Made by a program: the position numbers and the translations under genes
Part shown: positions 47,365-58,661 of the stretch, in pieces
Numbering within the stretch: position 1 is the first letter of the stretch
Layout of the letters: every line of letters starts with the position of its first letter
From: Letharia columbiana
Lineage: Eukaryota > Ascomycota > Lecanoromycetes > Lecanorales > Parmeliaceae
Direction of reading: 5' to 3'
NCBI RefSeq assembly: GCF_014066305.1
Contig: NW_023501039.1
Span: 868,001-932,000, forward strand
Length of the DNA: 64,000 bases
The notes under the pieces: generated by a model
What the model was told of the DNA's origin: nothing
The model's input: only the letters and a program-made list of their open reading frames with translations
The model's database searches: none

Positions 47365-47730
47365 TTGGGGATATTTCGAGATGGATGGAATAGACTATTT
47401 GTTTTTGGTGAAGAGCCATCACGGTGTGCGGGAATGGGAGATATCTGATCTCAATATTATCGATCTGAGTAGTGAAGGGAAGCTGGGTTTTTACGTGGAA
47501 GATATTATTCTTTTGGGGGATTTCAAGTATGGAATAGCCGACTCGTTCTGGTGAAGAGGCATCACGGTGTGTGAGAATGGGAGATATCTGATCTCAATAT
47601 TATCGATCTGAGTAGTGAAGGGAAGCTGGCTGGGTTTCCTACGTGGAAGATTATTTCTCTAGGGAATTTCAAGATGAAATAGCCGACTTGTTCTGGTGAA
47701 GAGTTATAACAGTGTGCGAGAATGGAAAAA
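47365..47730. repeat. Tandem repeat, ~144-bp unit, about 2.5 copies
   Basis: GTGAAGAG starts units at 47408, 47551 and 47696, giving periods of 143 and 145 bp. The two full units share GGGAGATATCTGATCTCAA, ATTATCGATCTGAGTAGTGA and ATAGCCGACT. A diverged partial unit precedes the first (from ~47365) and the third is cut short at ~47725. Confidence 0.85.
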
Positions 47731-48214
47731 GCCTGAGCTGTGTGTGACGGTCAACCAGTTTTGATATTTCGCCTGCTTTTTCCCCCCTCTATGCATGCAT
47801 GACTTTTGCTCGATCCTCTTACTTTTGATGAAGGAAGTTCGCATTTGGCCCTTGTGATTTGAATTACTCATGTGTTAAGAGACCGTTGGACACGATTGTG
47901 AAGTTCATTCAACGCCATTCATACTGCAGTGCCCTACTCGGGGTGTGTGCGTCATTGATCTAGACAGTCTATTGGGCTGCTTACCTACCATATGGACCGT
48001 TTGCAAGGGTACGGTTGATCATGAAATGTGTTAACCGAACAGGTTAGGTCAGACCCAGGACTGCAGGTACCCGGAGGCCGCGTCAACGGAGAGATAGCAC
48101 CCAAGTGAAGCCCAGATCTCGATCCCCAAAATACATCCCATCACAGTCGTTACGATAGCGTCAGGCCCCGTCACACTCACTTGTTATCCATTAAAGATAT
48201 CATCCTCAAGCAAT

Positions 48215-49981
48215 ATGCGTACCTTTCTAACGGTTGTTATCCCCTCACTTCTTCTCTTCGATGGGGTCACCGCTCAATGCGCGGCTGGTACGGCCCAGGA
48301 GATCAACGGCAATTGGTATTGCTCCGAGGTGAACGCCGTCACATACGCGAGTTTCCCGGGCTTCGGTTCTTATGAAAAGATCACAGACATGAACGCGAAT
48401 ACTGGCGACTGCAGTAGCGTGCGTTATAACTACAGTGGCTCACTGTCTCCGTTGAACGAAGAGGTTGGTTCCCCTCGAGGGTGAAACGGTTTGATGGTGT
48501 TTTGCTAATTAGAGGTCTTCGTAAGCTCTCTTTACATATTCGCGGTCCCACTTGGCTGAAGCAAGTTGCCGTCTATATGCCCACAACTATCGCCAACGAG
48601 AAGCGAAGCACTGAACTGAATGGCCACCATCGACGGCATGCAGCCGCAGCCGCAGCAGTGCGCCATCACGGTGGGCATCAGCACCTTCACGATCGCCACG
48701 GCAAGGTCAAAGCAGTCGAAAAGTCTCGGCTTTCGAAGCGTGCTGTCGGTGATCTGGTATCCGCTACTATCGATGGTCAGCTTGTTTCATGGACGAACGT
48801 CTATGCTGGGCCTGGTGTCGCTACCGACGCGCCTGTGCTGGGAGCTATCGATGACACGAGTGCTTCGACTTCTGATGCTGACACGACCGAAGACACGAAT
48901 ATGACTTCTCAGAGCTCTACCTTGTCTTCTTCCACGACTACAAGCACGTCGAGCTCGAGTAAATCGAGTGCACCAGCAACGGGCGAAGGTTGGACTCGTC
49001 AGGCTTATCTCAACGCAGCAAGCGGTGCGGTCGAGGGTCTGATGTTTCTGAATCACTTCGGCGGGACGGATGGGGTTTCTGGGACCAGCGCTGGTGGACC
49101 AGCGTCAGGGAACTTTTGACCATGTGGAAACGGGATAGAAATGCTGACGACCGCAACAGCTTTGGTGCCTCTCTTTCCTACGCTTCCTCTGACGGCCAAT
49201 CTGGCGCCGCCTCACCCCAAGTGCTCTCGAATGCGATGATTGAAGACGACACCGAAGTAATCATCATGACCGACCAAAGTTGCGACGACGGAGGCTGTGG
49301 ATTCACGCGTCCTGGAGGGGTTGCATACCGTAAATCGCGCTTTCCCTATCTTTCCTCTCCCGACTGCTAACTTAGGGGCGACTTAGATGGCTTCTCGGGC
49401 GCCCAGAAGGTCTTTCTCCTCGAATTCTCTATGCCTCTCACGAATTCCACTACCTTCAATGGCGACATGCCCGCCATTTGGCTTCTCAACGCGCACATAC
49501 CTCTGACATCTCAGTACGGCACCAACGCCGAGTGCTCATGGTACGTTCGTTTTGACACAACCTGTTTATTCTCCGTACCGCAACATGTGCCGCCAGTCTT
49601 GCTTCTGGAGCAAGAAGCCCACTTGATCTTCTGGAGCCATCTTGTCGCTCAAGTCAATTACCTCAAAGGAGACACGCTGACATTTCAACCTTCTACAGCT
49701 GGACGTCTGGATGTGGCGAATTCGACCTCTTCGAGGTTCTCGACTCTGGGAACTTTCGCTGCAAATCGACATTGCACATGGCACCAGCCGGAGGAAGCAG
49801 TGATTGGTTTCGGCGCCCTACTGGCGGAAGCATTACGGCTGCAGTGGTGATCGCAGGGGAGCATGAGGTCGCTGCCATCAGGGTTCTGGGCGATGGCCAG
49901 TCGTTTGATACGACTCTGAATGAGGACGTGGTGAATGGGTGGGTCAACGAGGAGGGAAGCGTGTTCAAGATGGAGGGTTAA
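48215..49981 (+). CDS. Tos1-like cell-wall protein (YJL171C/Tos1 N and C domains)
   Basis: Five exons, join(48215..48463, 48526..49103, 49160..49329, 49387..49540, 49699..49981), give 477 residues in phase. Signal peptide at 1-20 (MRTFLTVVIPSLLLFDGVTA). The N domain has NGNWYCSEVNAVTYASF and LNEELSLHIRGPTWLKQVAVY. A basic/His-rich and Ser/Thr-rich linker (residues ~110-260) is a likely O-glycosylated spacer. The C domain follows: FGASLSYASSDG, GGCGFTRPGGVAYHGFSGAQKVFLLEF, MPAIWLLNAHIP, CSCWTSGCGEFDLFEVLD. These are the two domains named after yeast Tos1 (formerly DUF2403/DUF2401), secreted wall proteins of uncertain enzymatic role. The first donor (GTTGGT) and the second (GTCAGG) are atypical but in phase. 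No GPI signal is evident. Confidence 0.9.
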
Positions 49982-50699
49982 GAACAAGGAGAAGGAGCGG
50001 GATAGAGTGTCGGATTGGGTAGACGTGTATGGCAAGTCCAAGCACCTGGCTCTGTAGCTGGTTTTTATACGTACGTACAAAAGCCCACTGTTCGTAGTCA
50101 GATGTGGTGCAAATTCAAAGACGGAACCATGGCTTCTTTGAGAGATTTGCAGAATCCCTTCGTAATGAAGTATGAGGCCAGGCTCGTCTCGTCTCAAAGA
50201 CACTGACGAGACGCAATCACAAATATTTCAAAGACCATATTATTCATCGTTTTGTCCTCGAAAAAGTACAGGATCTAAGATCTGCCGTTGCGCCGTTGGG
50301 ATAATATTTTGAAGCCTAATCTTAGCCCAATTCATCAGCGTCATCCGAGCCGAGGCTACTCGTACTCTATCACTCCCGCCAAGCACAAACGCTGGAGCCG
50401 GGGTTACACACCTTCAAAACAGACCTTGAAAGCAAAGCCCATTTATTGTGAACATTCACCAATCTCCTAATACCAACCGGCCGCAATCCATCCAATATAT
50501 CCAGTACTTCTCCGTAACTAGCAAATCCTTCACCCGGAAGAACAAGGCAGCACTCACCCGCATGTCGTTTTTCTCCACCCCCAGCCGAAACACGAAGAGA
50601 TAAATAACCCCGCGAAGACTGCACGCCAAATTGGCGGGAATACGCCGATTGAAGGTTTGAGGTGCTTTGTAGCCTTCCAGAGAATCAGTCTCCCTGATC
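49982..50699. other. Intergenic region between Tos1-like gene and pex13
   Basis: No supported gene. It must hold the 3' end of the Tos1-like transcript and the pex13 promoter. Short frames on both strands show no family resemblance. Confidence 0.4.
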
Positions 50700-52234
50700 A
50701 TGGCGGCGGTATCACCGCCCAAGCCCTGGGAAAGGGCAAACGCAGCTGGTAGGTGTCCTGGTGAGCCCTACACAGTCCTGGAGCACTGCATCTTTTAGAA
50801 CCAACGGGCTAATGGTAGTGAATGAACAGCTACCGGCGTATCCTCAACCTCGACCCCAAATCCTCACACCACAACCCCAATAACTTCGTCCTCACCGCCC
50901 GCTCTCCCGGACAAACCCTCCTCCCTCGCCTCCGTCGTAAATCGCAATTCTTCAACGTACTCCCCCATTAACCAAAACCGTTTCTCCTCCTCCCCTTACT
51001 CCGGCGTAGGAAGCTACTCCTCGCCCTATTCGCGGTTTGGCGGCATGGGCAATTCGATGTATGGCGGGGGCTACGGCTCCATGTACGGCGGCGTGGGAGG
51101 AATGGGGGGAATGGGAATGGGAGGTTACGGAGGAGGAATGTACGGTCAGCCGGGCATGATGGGCAATGGGGATCCGAATGATCCGAATAGCTTGACGAAT
51201 TCGTTCAGTCAGAGCACGCAGGCGACGTTTCAGATAATTGAGAGTTTGGTCGGGGCGTTCGGGGGGTTTGCGCAGATGTTGGAAAGTACTTACATGGCTA
51301 CGCATTCGAGTTTCTTTGGTGTGTTCCTTCTTTTCCTATGATCTTGTTCCTTGTCCACCCACGCCTTACTCCTACATGCTGATGCAAGACGTTTGCTGAC
51401 TGTGGGGGTGATACAGCAATGGTACAAGTGGCCGAACAATTTTCCACCCTCCGTACAACCCTCGGTTCCATACTCGGCATCTTTACCGTCCTCCGCTGGC
51501 TTCGCACACTCTTCGCCAAAGTCACCGGCCGCCCTCCACCCGCGGACGCCACATCACTCACTCCCTCGGCGTTCGCATCATTCCAAGGACTGTCTCCGTC
51601 AGGTCCCTCTCTTCTCCAAAACGGCCAACCAACACCTTCAAAGAAACCGTTCTTGATATTCCTAGCCGCTGTGATTGGGTTGCCGTATCTTATGACGAAA
51701 CTAATACGGAGTCTAGCGAGACAGAATAAGGAACAGCAGAATCTGTACAATCAGGAGGGCAGAATGATACTCGGGCCTGATGGGCAGCCGATGCAGGAAC
51801 AGCAACCACATCAACCGATTGATCCTTCGAAATTGGACTTCTGTCGTCTGCTGTACGACTACACACCAGAAAGCATGACTCAAGGCGGTTCGCCTACCGA
51901 AGGTATAGACCTCGAGGTCAAGAAAGGCGATCTCGTCGCTGTGCTCAGCAAATCAGATCCGATGGGCAATCCAAGCGATTGGTGGAGGTGTAGAGCGCGA
52001 GACGGGCGTGTGGGTTATCTTCCTGGCCTCTATCTCGAAGGAATCCAAAGAAAACAGCAACCGCAAATCGACAATGGCGGGCGCGTGAACACCATGTCAT
52101 CTTTAGCTGCCGCTGGGAGCGGAGAAGAGAGCAGAAGTAATAGTCTCAAGGTCGAGGCTAAGGGTCCAAAGGTTGAGAGCAAAGCGGCTGATATTTCAGC
52201 TGAGAGTTTCCAGAGGAGTCAGTTCTACAACTAG
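50700..52234 (+). CDS. pex13: Peroxisomal membrane protein Pex13 (docking complex)
   Basis: Three exons, join(50700..50748, 50830..51318, 51417..52234), give 451 residues in phase. The start MAAVSPPKPWERANAAG carries the PPKPWE motif typical of Pex13. A Ser/Thr/Pro region follows, then a Gly/Tyr/Met-rich stretch (residues ~70-125), SQATFQIIESLVGAFGGFAQML-type helices around residues 145-175, and a membrane-associated region with LIFLAAVIGLPYLMTKLIRS. The SH3 domain begins at FCRLLYDYTPES and includes LEVKKGDLVAVLSK and WWRCRARDGRVGYLP; the tail is disordered. Pex13 forms, with Pex14, the peroxisomal import pore for Pex5-bound cargo, and its YG-rich region forms the hydrogel-like channel. All parts are present. 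Confidence 0.95.
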
Positions 52235-53364
52235 TTCCAAAGCAATTGTAGCATCGGCAAAAGCGTACATAGGGGAAAAGGGCAAAGGCGTTGCGATAGT
52301 CTTCCTGCACATAGGTTGGTTGCGGGGCTTGAGCTTTGGGTATTGGCTCCGAATCGAAAATATGAGCGGGCGGTACGCCCGTACCGTCATTGTTGGGGAG
52401 CGAATTTTACGAGGACGACAGGACTCAATGAAATATACTGCATCTTGTGCTTTGATTGTAATAACGATAAAGCTCAAATCCGCTTCCGCACTCGTCAAAT
52501 GTACAAATATACATTACACGGCACTGGCCACCCTGAAGGGCGCCTGGGCGTTAAGGCCATGTTCAGTAGATCTACAGACCCACATCCAGGAGCAAGCGAT
52601 CTATCGGCGTCGTACCCTACCTACAAAATATCTGTTGCTATCTCTTAGAACAGCATCAAGGGTCTCCATCCCTTCGGGCAAAGCATTTGATACCGTAGAT
52701 TCTCAAATTTCCTGTTTTGGCAGACTCACTTTGGCATATGGTCCGGAACCGAAGCATTTTCCAATTCGGTTCGAGGGTGCTTGCGTCCGCACGGTGGTGG
52801 ATCTGCCGGGAGAGGTTTTGCTGATGTATCTCAAGCTAGCGGCATACCTTGGTGCAGCCAACGAATGAAATATGGTGTATGGAGTATATGTATGATACAG
52901 ATCCCCTCGGCCGAGGGGGATGAGTGTTGGGAGCCACGTTTGATGCTGCAGCTGTAAATGTCTTGGTTGGTTGGTTGTTGATGTATACAGTAGGGCCGTA
53001 GGGCCCACAGATCTCATCAATCTTCTCGTCTCATTGCGACTTTCCGGAGATTATCTGCTGGGTTGCTGTTGGCAACGGCCTCATCACGTGGGAGGTGTGG
53101 TTGATGGGATCTTCTGGGAGATGAACTGAGTTGGCAGGTCTTTGCGCATTGGACCGTATCATTTCCCGTGCGTCTGTGCAAAACAAGTACGCGGATCGAT
53201 GATCTCTTCCCCATGAATCTTGCCATCCCACCCCGTTCCTCGTGAGCATTATTAATTCGGCTATATGTATGCTGATGAGGTCGTTGTTCCGCAAGAGCCA
53301 GTGCGTCTGAAATGGATGATTGTGTCACTCAAACGGATCCTTGGTCTTCTCGTAAAGGACTGTC
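52235..53364. other. Intergenic region
   Basis: The open frames here, including a long one continuing past the pex13 stop in another frame, do not resemble known proteins. Nothing further is seen. Confidence 0.4.
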
Positions 53365-54150
53365 CTATCGGACCCGGTAACGTGGAGTTCGAACCGGGAT
53401 CCTAACTTCCGTTTCGGCTTGTAGTGGTTCCGTACCGTCTCCGGCATTGCCAGGAAGGGCGAGAGTCGCTATATTGCGGTATCCAGCCACCATGACGTCT
53501 TCGTATTGCACCTTCGTCAGCCCGATCTCGCTGATATGCAGCTCTTGAAGCCGCACATCTTCCATCAATACAAAGTCTTTATACTTTCGATGTATATTCG
53601 TAGCATCAATTCTTGGCTTCGACCGTTTATGCTGCTTATCCATTGTTGGGTCCCTGGCAAGGCGGCGAGTATCCATCACTCTTGTTTGAAGAGGTACTTG
53701 ACCATTTTCAAAGGGTCTTAGCTTCATAAGGCCTTCATCTCGAAGGTCTGAGTTGACGCCTTGACAAAACCTTTGGAGAGATTTGGTAGGGTCTTCCAGT
53801 CTTGAGAAGAGTCGCAAGGCTCTTGGAAGATCTCTGGAATAATGTGAAAGCAAAGAATTCCCAATCCCGACGACGTGAGCAGTGAGTGGCCTGTCTTCGT
53901 GTCGCGCTATCGCTGACCTGAGTATCTTCAAAGCAGCCTCGACTTTTCTGCGAGTGGTGAGGCTCAATTCCCCGAGCGAGAGATGTAGATTAGCAGGGTG
54001 AGTGAATGCACCTTTAGGTATAACACCGGAAATGGTATCCTTTTCAATGCGACTGTATGATTTCAAGAGCTGTGGGAGCGATGCGCGAGTCACAAGTGGA
54101 ATGCGGACGAAATGTGTCAACTTCAACGCTTCTTTGAAGTTCCCCAGCAT
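53365..54150 (-). CDS. ASCC1/AKAP7-like 2H-phosphoesterase homologue lacking second catalytic His
   Basis: A single-exon frame of 261 residues from ATG 54150. Family features: LTHFVRIPLVTRASLPQL near the N-terminus, then LHLSLGELSL, the first H-x-S/T motif (His56, Ser58), and TAHVVGIGN. The C-terminus (RIDATNIHRKYKDFVLMEDV, LHISEIG) matches the family's 'IDARxLxxKYxxFxWMExVxxxxxxICxMG'. The second H-x-T, expected before xNTRR, reads PLQTRVMDTRRL, with Gln155 in place of His. 2H enzymes need both histidines to cleave cyclic or 2'-5' phosphodiester bonds, so this copy is probably inactive or changed in role. In animals ASCC1 belongs to the ASC-1/ALKBH3 complex. Full-length otherwise. A decayed paralogue lies 2.3 kb away. 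Confidence 0.75.
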   Translation of the reverse strand: MLGNFKEALKLTHFVRIPLVTRASLPQLLKSYSRIEKDTISGVIPKGAFTHPANLHLSLGELSLTTRRKVEAALKILRSAIARHEDRPLTAHVVGIGNSLLSHYSRDLPRALRLFSRLEDPTKSLQRFCQGVNSDLRDEGLMKLRPFENGQVPLQTRVMDTRRLARDPTMDKQHKRSKPRIDATNIHRKYKDFVLMEDVRLQELHISEIGLTKVQYEDVMVAGYRNIATLALPGNAGDGTEPLQAETEVRIPVRTPRYRVR

Positions 54151-56470
54151 CTTAGATGTAAGACTTGTCCAGATCTTTTAGTCCAAAGAAGATAGAGAGA
54201 ATAGACAGGTGAGGAATTGGGAAAAAGAAGAAAGGGAAGTGGTAGACCTACTTTATTGTACCTTACCGCCTGCATCGCGCCAACCCGATCGGGATCCTGC
54301 CTTGTAGACCTGCCCATTCACTACTGATTTCCTGCACGTTTTCCCGGGTAGCCAGACATAGAGCTGCGGCCAACATTACTTTTGATATTGGGTAGGAACA
54401 CGAACGGCGTCAGCTTTGGCACAATTCAAATATAGCTCGGCGGACTAACGGGAGCTACGGAGATGCCTTTTACCCCTATATTAATAAGTCCTGGGAAACT
54501 AAAAATTGCAAATAATATTGGAATTTCTTGATAATTAACCGATAATTTATAATACTCTAGAAATTCACAGTTTATTAAAAAATATTGAATTTCAAGCTTT
54601 TAATTTGTAGAGGATTCTAATTATTCGTTATTCGTTATTCTGTAAAATAAAAATCTCGTAGAATTTATGAATTTCTTTAAGATAGTCTTGGCGTTTATAA
54701 ACGTCTGATCGGATAACAATCTGGGCTTCGAATCTTGGTACTAACATTAGGATAGATAATTCGTAATTTGGTGGGCTACTAGTGTTTATAATAAAGCTGT
54801 TACTTCTCCGTATTTCAGTCTTAAACTTATATAATGTAGTGAAACATGTGTATTTTTAGTAGTGGAAAAATTGAGTTAATTGAGGAATTTGTTATATAGA
54901 GACGGGGTAGAATTTGAACTCTGTTATTTTGCAGAAAGACCCTTGCTGATAAATCTTGCACATGCGGTTAGACTACTAAATTTTATATGTCTTACTATTC
55001 TCGAAGCCAGTTATTTGTTATGACATGGACGTTAGCCGAGGTACTTTTTAACATTAAGCGTATTTTCACACTTTGTAATTTTACTCAAGATATCCGAGCT
55101 AGAATTTTCTAAAATTTTAGAATTAACTGATTATATAGTAGTATAGTCTATAAAATTTCTAGATTATAATAAGTCGTGGTTGTGAGTTATTAGAGTTATT
55201 ATTAATTTTGGGGTGGGACTTTTTAGTTGGGCTTATTAATATCCTTTCCTTGTGCTCGGGATGGACACGCTAGTAGGGGGATCAAAGTAGTTCCGGCGTC
55301 TTGGCATCATTTTGCACCTTGCGCGGGAGTAGCTCTGGCTGTCAGGTGCTTTATGTATGATAGAAGGCAAGGATTGTTGGGAGCGGTGGCATGGGCAAGC
55401 TAGCCCTGAGCAAGCTCATAGCGTAGCAAGACTAGTCCAAGAAGTAATGAACCGCTGCGGTTCGGTTGTTCTTCGGACATAGCTGTTTTCGAGCTCTTTG
55501 GTAGCTAATAATCGTACTTTTCAAATAACTGTCTATGCCAGCACCTTTATTCAGATACCTTTTTCGTCGCATATTAATCAAATGGTTATTATTTTACTCG
55601 TTTACATTCAACTTCTCTGGGTAGTTTATAGTGAAATCTTGGTGTGTGAGTAGTTTTTTTTGTTTTATAATTTTTGTGTGCTTGTGATCGTATTTGAGTG
55701 GTTTATTTGGAATTTTTTGATTTTTGATTTTGGGTGCCAGTGTGGGCTGTTTTTCCTTCCAAGAATACTTTATCAATAGGTAATACTGCACAGAGGATTT
55801 TGAGCCTCTTGAAGCGTTGCAATTCTACTGCAAATACAACAGTAATCCTCTAGATTCGAGATGCTGTAGACTGTGCGCTTAGCAATGGCCTTGCATGTTG
55901 CCCGTGACCACTATTCCAAAGCTAAGAGCTGGCGGGCTCAGCAGAGCGCTCTGGGATCCTTCAGTACCTAGTCGATTTGGTCGTTGTCAAGCCCGGCAGG
56001 TGCTCTTGTGGGACGTATCACAGGCGAACCTCACGGCGCTGTAGCTTGATTAGAATTTCGATGCTTAGACGCCCTGTTACTGATTGCGCTGATGCACCGA
56101 AGTACACACCCTTGAAAAATGACTTGGCTCAGTCTCAAAGGATAGGCCTTTGGGTCTACAGTACAAGGAAGCTATACTGGCCTTCGTCGGTCAGTTCACC
56201 GTCTGAGCTCGTCCTGAGACGTCCTGAGACCTTGTGGCCTTGCAGTCTGTTCTAAAACCTGAACATAGCCTCCTCATGAGGCAGCTATAGCGGTCCCAGG
56301 AGAATTTGCGTCCGCAGCTGAGACCTGTGCACCAAGAAGCCATGTCACCATGTTGCACCAATTGACGTTGTAGCCTTGTCAGAATCCGAGATTGATGTCC
56401 TTCACAACGCCCATGAAGTCTGAGAACGCGATTTTCCCGTTTGTGATTGCTGGTATCACGACAATCAAGC
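54151..56470. other. Moderately AT-rich repeat-like interval between two related 2H genes
   Basis: From ~54480 to ~55900 the DNA is AT-rich, but CA and TG remain, so it is less affected by RIP than the main island. It includes a fragment resembling the hairpin-arm motif (GGCGTTTATAAACG ... CGGATA near 54690-54716) and a tRNA-like segment. No gene is supported. Confidence 0.45.
54900..54990 (-). repeat. tRNA-like / possible SINE head
   Basis: On the minus strand, TTTAGTAGTCTAACCGCATG resembles a pol III A box, and GAGTTCAAATTCTACC about 55 bp later resembles a B box (GGTTCAAATCC type). The spacing suits a Ser/Leu-type tRNA with a long variable arm. I could not fold a full cloverleaf with matching acceptor arms, so a decayed tRNA gene or tRNA-derived SINE is the best reading. 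Confidence 0.35.
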
Positions 56471-57399
56471 CTAATCCGCTCGAGTTTCCGCAGTAGCCCA
56501 CCGATGCGGTATCCTCAAGTACTCAAATGAACGCGGTTTCCAAGTAATCCCGGGTAGAGGTACACTCGCGATGTCGTGGTACCTCTTCCCTATACACTGC
56601 TCATTCTCGAGTATGTCTTCTGATCCAAGTTCACTGATGCACACTCTATCCAAGTGAACATCGGTCCCCCATACGATATCCTTGAACTTTGAACAAAGGT
56701 CTCTAGCATCGAATCTTGGGCATCTGTCCCTCCTTAGATGCTGCAGGTTTGGTTTATTGCAAGGAATTCCGGAGCTGAGCAATTTCGAACTAGTGGCATT
56801 TGTCTGAAGAAACGCGACCTCTGATCTGTTCACCTGGCGAGCCTGCGAAGGGGTTCATCTCTCGAGGCCAGCATTGAAAAAATTCTGAGACAGACCAATA
56901 CACAACAACTTCAAGAGACCCGTGGGCTCCTTCATGAAGGTATAGAGGAAGCCGAAGAACTTTGACGCAATGGAGTATCGCCAAGTCCAATCAGATCCAC
57001 AATTAGCGGCCGAGGGCGGACTTGGTCAACATTTTCACCACTTAGCATCTCTGGTGTCAAGGTCGACGATATCCGGGTGTTTGAACGAGCCGCTTGAGCC
57101 TTGAGAAACGGCTTTGGCCAGTCTTGATTTCCGAGGTCCTGAAGCAGCGCGGTTGCATGCCTCCTACTTTCTTATGTCGGTAGACTCAGGGAAGCGATAG
57201 TGAGGCTCAAGCCTTGAAGTGGCCAGTAGGCTTTGGGAGGCACTGCGGGAGAGGCAGGGTCAATGGCGACTTGCCACAGAGTCTCTTGTATTTGGGAGGA
57301 TGAAGTCTGGTTTAGAAATGGAATGCGGATTCGATGGGTCAAGCGCAACATATTCCTATAATCGTTGTGTACAATGGGGTTTCTGGGTCGAAAAGTCAT
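56471..57399 (-). pseudogene. Decayed paralogue of the 2H-phosphoesterase homologue
   Basis: From ATG 57399, LRLTHRIRIPFLNQTSSSQ aligns with the N-terminus of the gene at 53365-54150. GLSLTIASLSL matches its LHLSLGELSL, with the first catalytic His replaced by Ser. An in-frame TAA at 57172-57174 stops the frame, which then goes on in the same frame (RRHATALLQDLGNQDW, LIVDLIGLGD) before further frame changes. The C-terminus (RFDARDLCSKFKDIVWGTDV, VCISELG, YHDIASVPLPG) is readable down to 56471. A recognisable but multiply broken copy; changes are not restricted to C-to-T, so ordinary decay rather than RIP is likely. Confidence 0.72.
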
Positions 57400-58380
57400 G
57401 GCGAGAAGGTCCCGTTAGCGGACAGAGCTTGCTCCTTCATTCAGGTTGAAGTATGTTACCCGTTGGCTTTACCGAGGACTTCCGGGAGAGCAGCCTGGTT
57501 AGGCATGCAGGTGGAATGCACTCCACGCGAGACGCCAACCTTGACTTTTCTAGAGTATGGCCTGTTAGTTTGAGCATGGAGCTTAATGATCCTAATCGTT
57601 AGATATCGAATCCAGCTGAGCATTTCCAAGTGAAATACCACGAATAGAACACCAGACCACGGCATCTTATGCCAGACAATACCGATAAGGTAAGCTGTAT
57701 TACTGTCCTGCCATCATATTGCAATTATACAAAAACTTCCCTCTAACTTATAATTGATGTCTCTTCACAGCGTCTCTCTCCATGGACAAAGTCTTTGGGG
57801 ACCTCGTCAGAAGCTCTGAATGTTCACGCATATCACCTTAAATCATCCAAGTTCACGCAAGTCTTCGATGATCATACCTACGCTATTACGCGCATTCCAG
57901 AGGCCCCAATTGACATCAGCCGCGACCATATCCGAGAACCAGGAAGTCTAGCCCGCGTCACCTCATTAATCAGTTTGACCAATGCCCCCTTGTCGGGGAT
58001 GGATAATGTGCCAAAAGAGCAGGGTAAGGGGCCTGCATATGGGAATGCAGGTGACACAGCAAGCAACTGGTTTTCGCGCAGCGAGCAGCGACTCCGGTGG
58101 CAGTAGGAATTCCGTTATGCCAAGAACTGGATATCCGTCGGTCACTACGCACGATGGTAGCGAGATGCGATGGTGGGAGCGCGTGCGGTCATGATGGAGA
58201 TGGTGGAGACAGACAATGAGCATGAGCGAGGCAGGATGGTATGCAGCACAATGCATTAAACCACTTTAGCTTGCTTGTTTGCTTGCTTGCATTGCAAATC
58301 GGTGATACCAAGCAGAAAATGCCCTTCGTTCATCGTAAATCACTCAGTCGTAGCATCCATTGTCATTCCTCCGAGTCTGC
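57400..58380. other. Intergenic region
   Basis: No recognisable gene. Frames on both strands (for example 57795-58106 plus) lack domain features. Confidence 0.35.
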
Positions 58381-58661
58381 TCAATCCTTCCCACCTCCTT
58401 CGTACTCTTTGTCCTTCTTCTTTTCCTCCTCCAGCTTCTCTAAAGCACCTTCACCTTGCTTATCTTGCCCACCCTCATGCTGCCCCATAGGATCGTTTTC
58501 AGAAGCACCAAGTAAAGCGGCAGTGGTTTCGGAGGACGTAGGGGGTGGGGGTTCACTCGCTGGACCTGTGCTCACACCGGCTGCAGAACTTGCGTTAGTG
58601 TGGGAAGGATAAAGAGGGAGAAAGTCTGACCTGCGTTATAAGATGCTGGATTCAGTGCCAT
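58381..58661 (-). CDS. Small acidic hypothetical protein (76 aa)
   Basis: Two exons, complement(join(58381..58580, 58631..58661)), in phase across a 50-bp intron with donor GTCAGA and acceptor CTGCAG. The start MALNPASYNAAGVSTGP is a plausible N-terminus. The remainder is Ser/Thr/Pro then Gly/Glu/Lys-rich and hydrophilic, ending in a likely helix LEKLEEEKKKDKEYEGGGKD. TATAAAT overlaps the ATG. No known domain, signal peptide or membrane segment. The consistent splice phases and a clean stop favour a real gene, but conservation would decide. Confidence 0.45.

Larger units (their letters stand above)
45873..48214. other. Intergenic region with strand-asymmetric tracts and tandem repeats
   Basis: No gene is supported. 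A proline-rich frame at 46316-46807 reflects C-rich DNA. From ~46440 to 47010 the plus strand is pyrimidine-rich; from ~47045 to 47360 it is purine-rich (GGGATGGG and GGAT repeats). A ~144-bp tandem repeat follows. The final ~450 bp before the Tos1 gene shows nothing notable. Confidence 0.5.

Noticed and set aside
53375..53405. tRNA B-box-like GGAGTTCGAACCGGGATCC
   Set aside because: It lies in the 3' coding end of the 2H homologue and has no A box or acceptor pairing at the right distance.
55977..56255. 92-codon plus-strand frame downstream of the 2H pseudogene
   Set aside because: Arg/Ser-rich without domain features.
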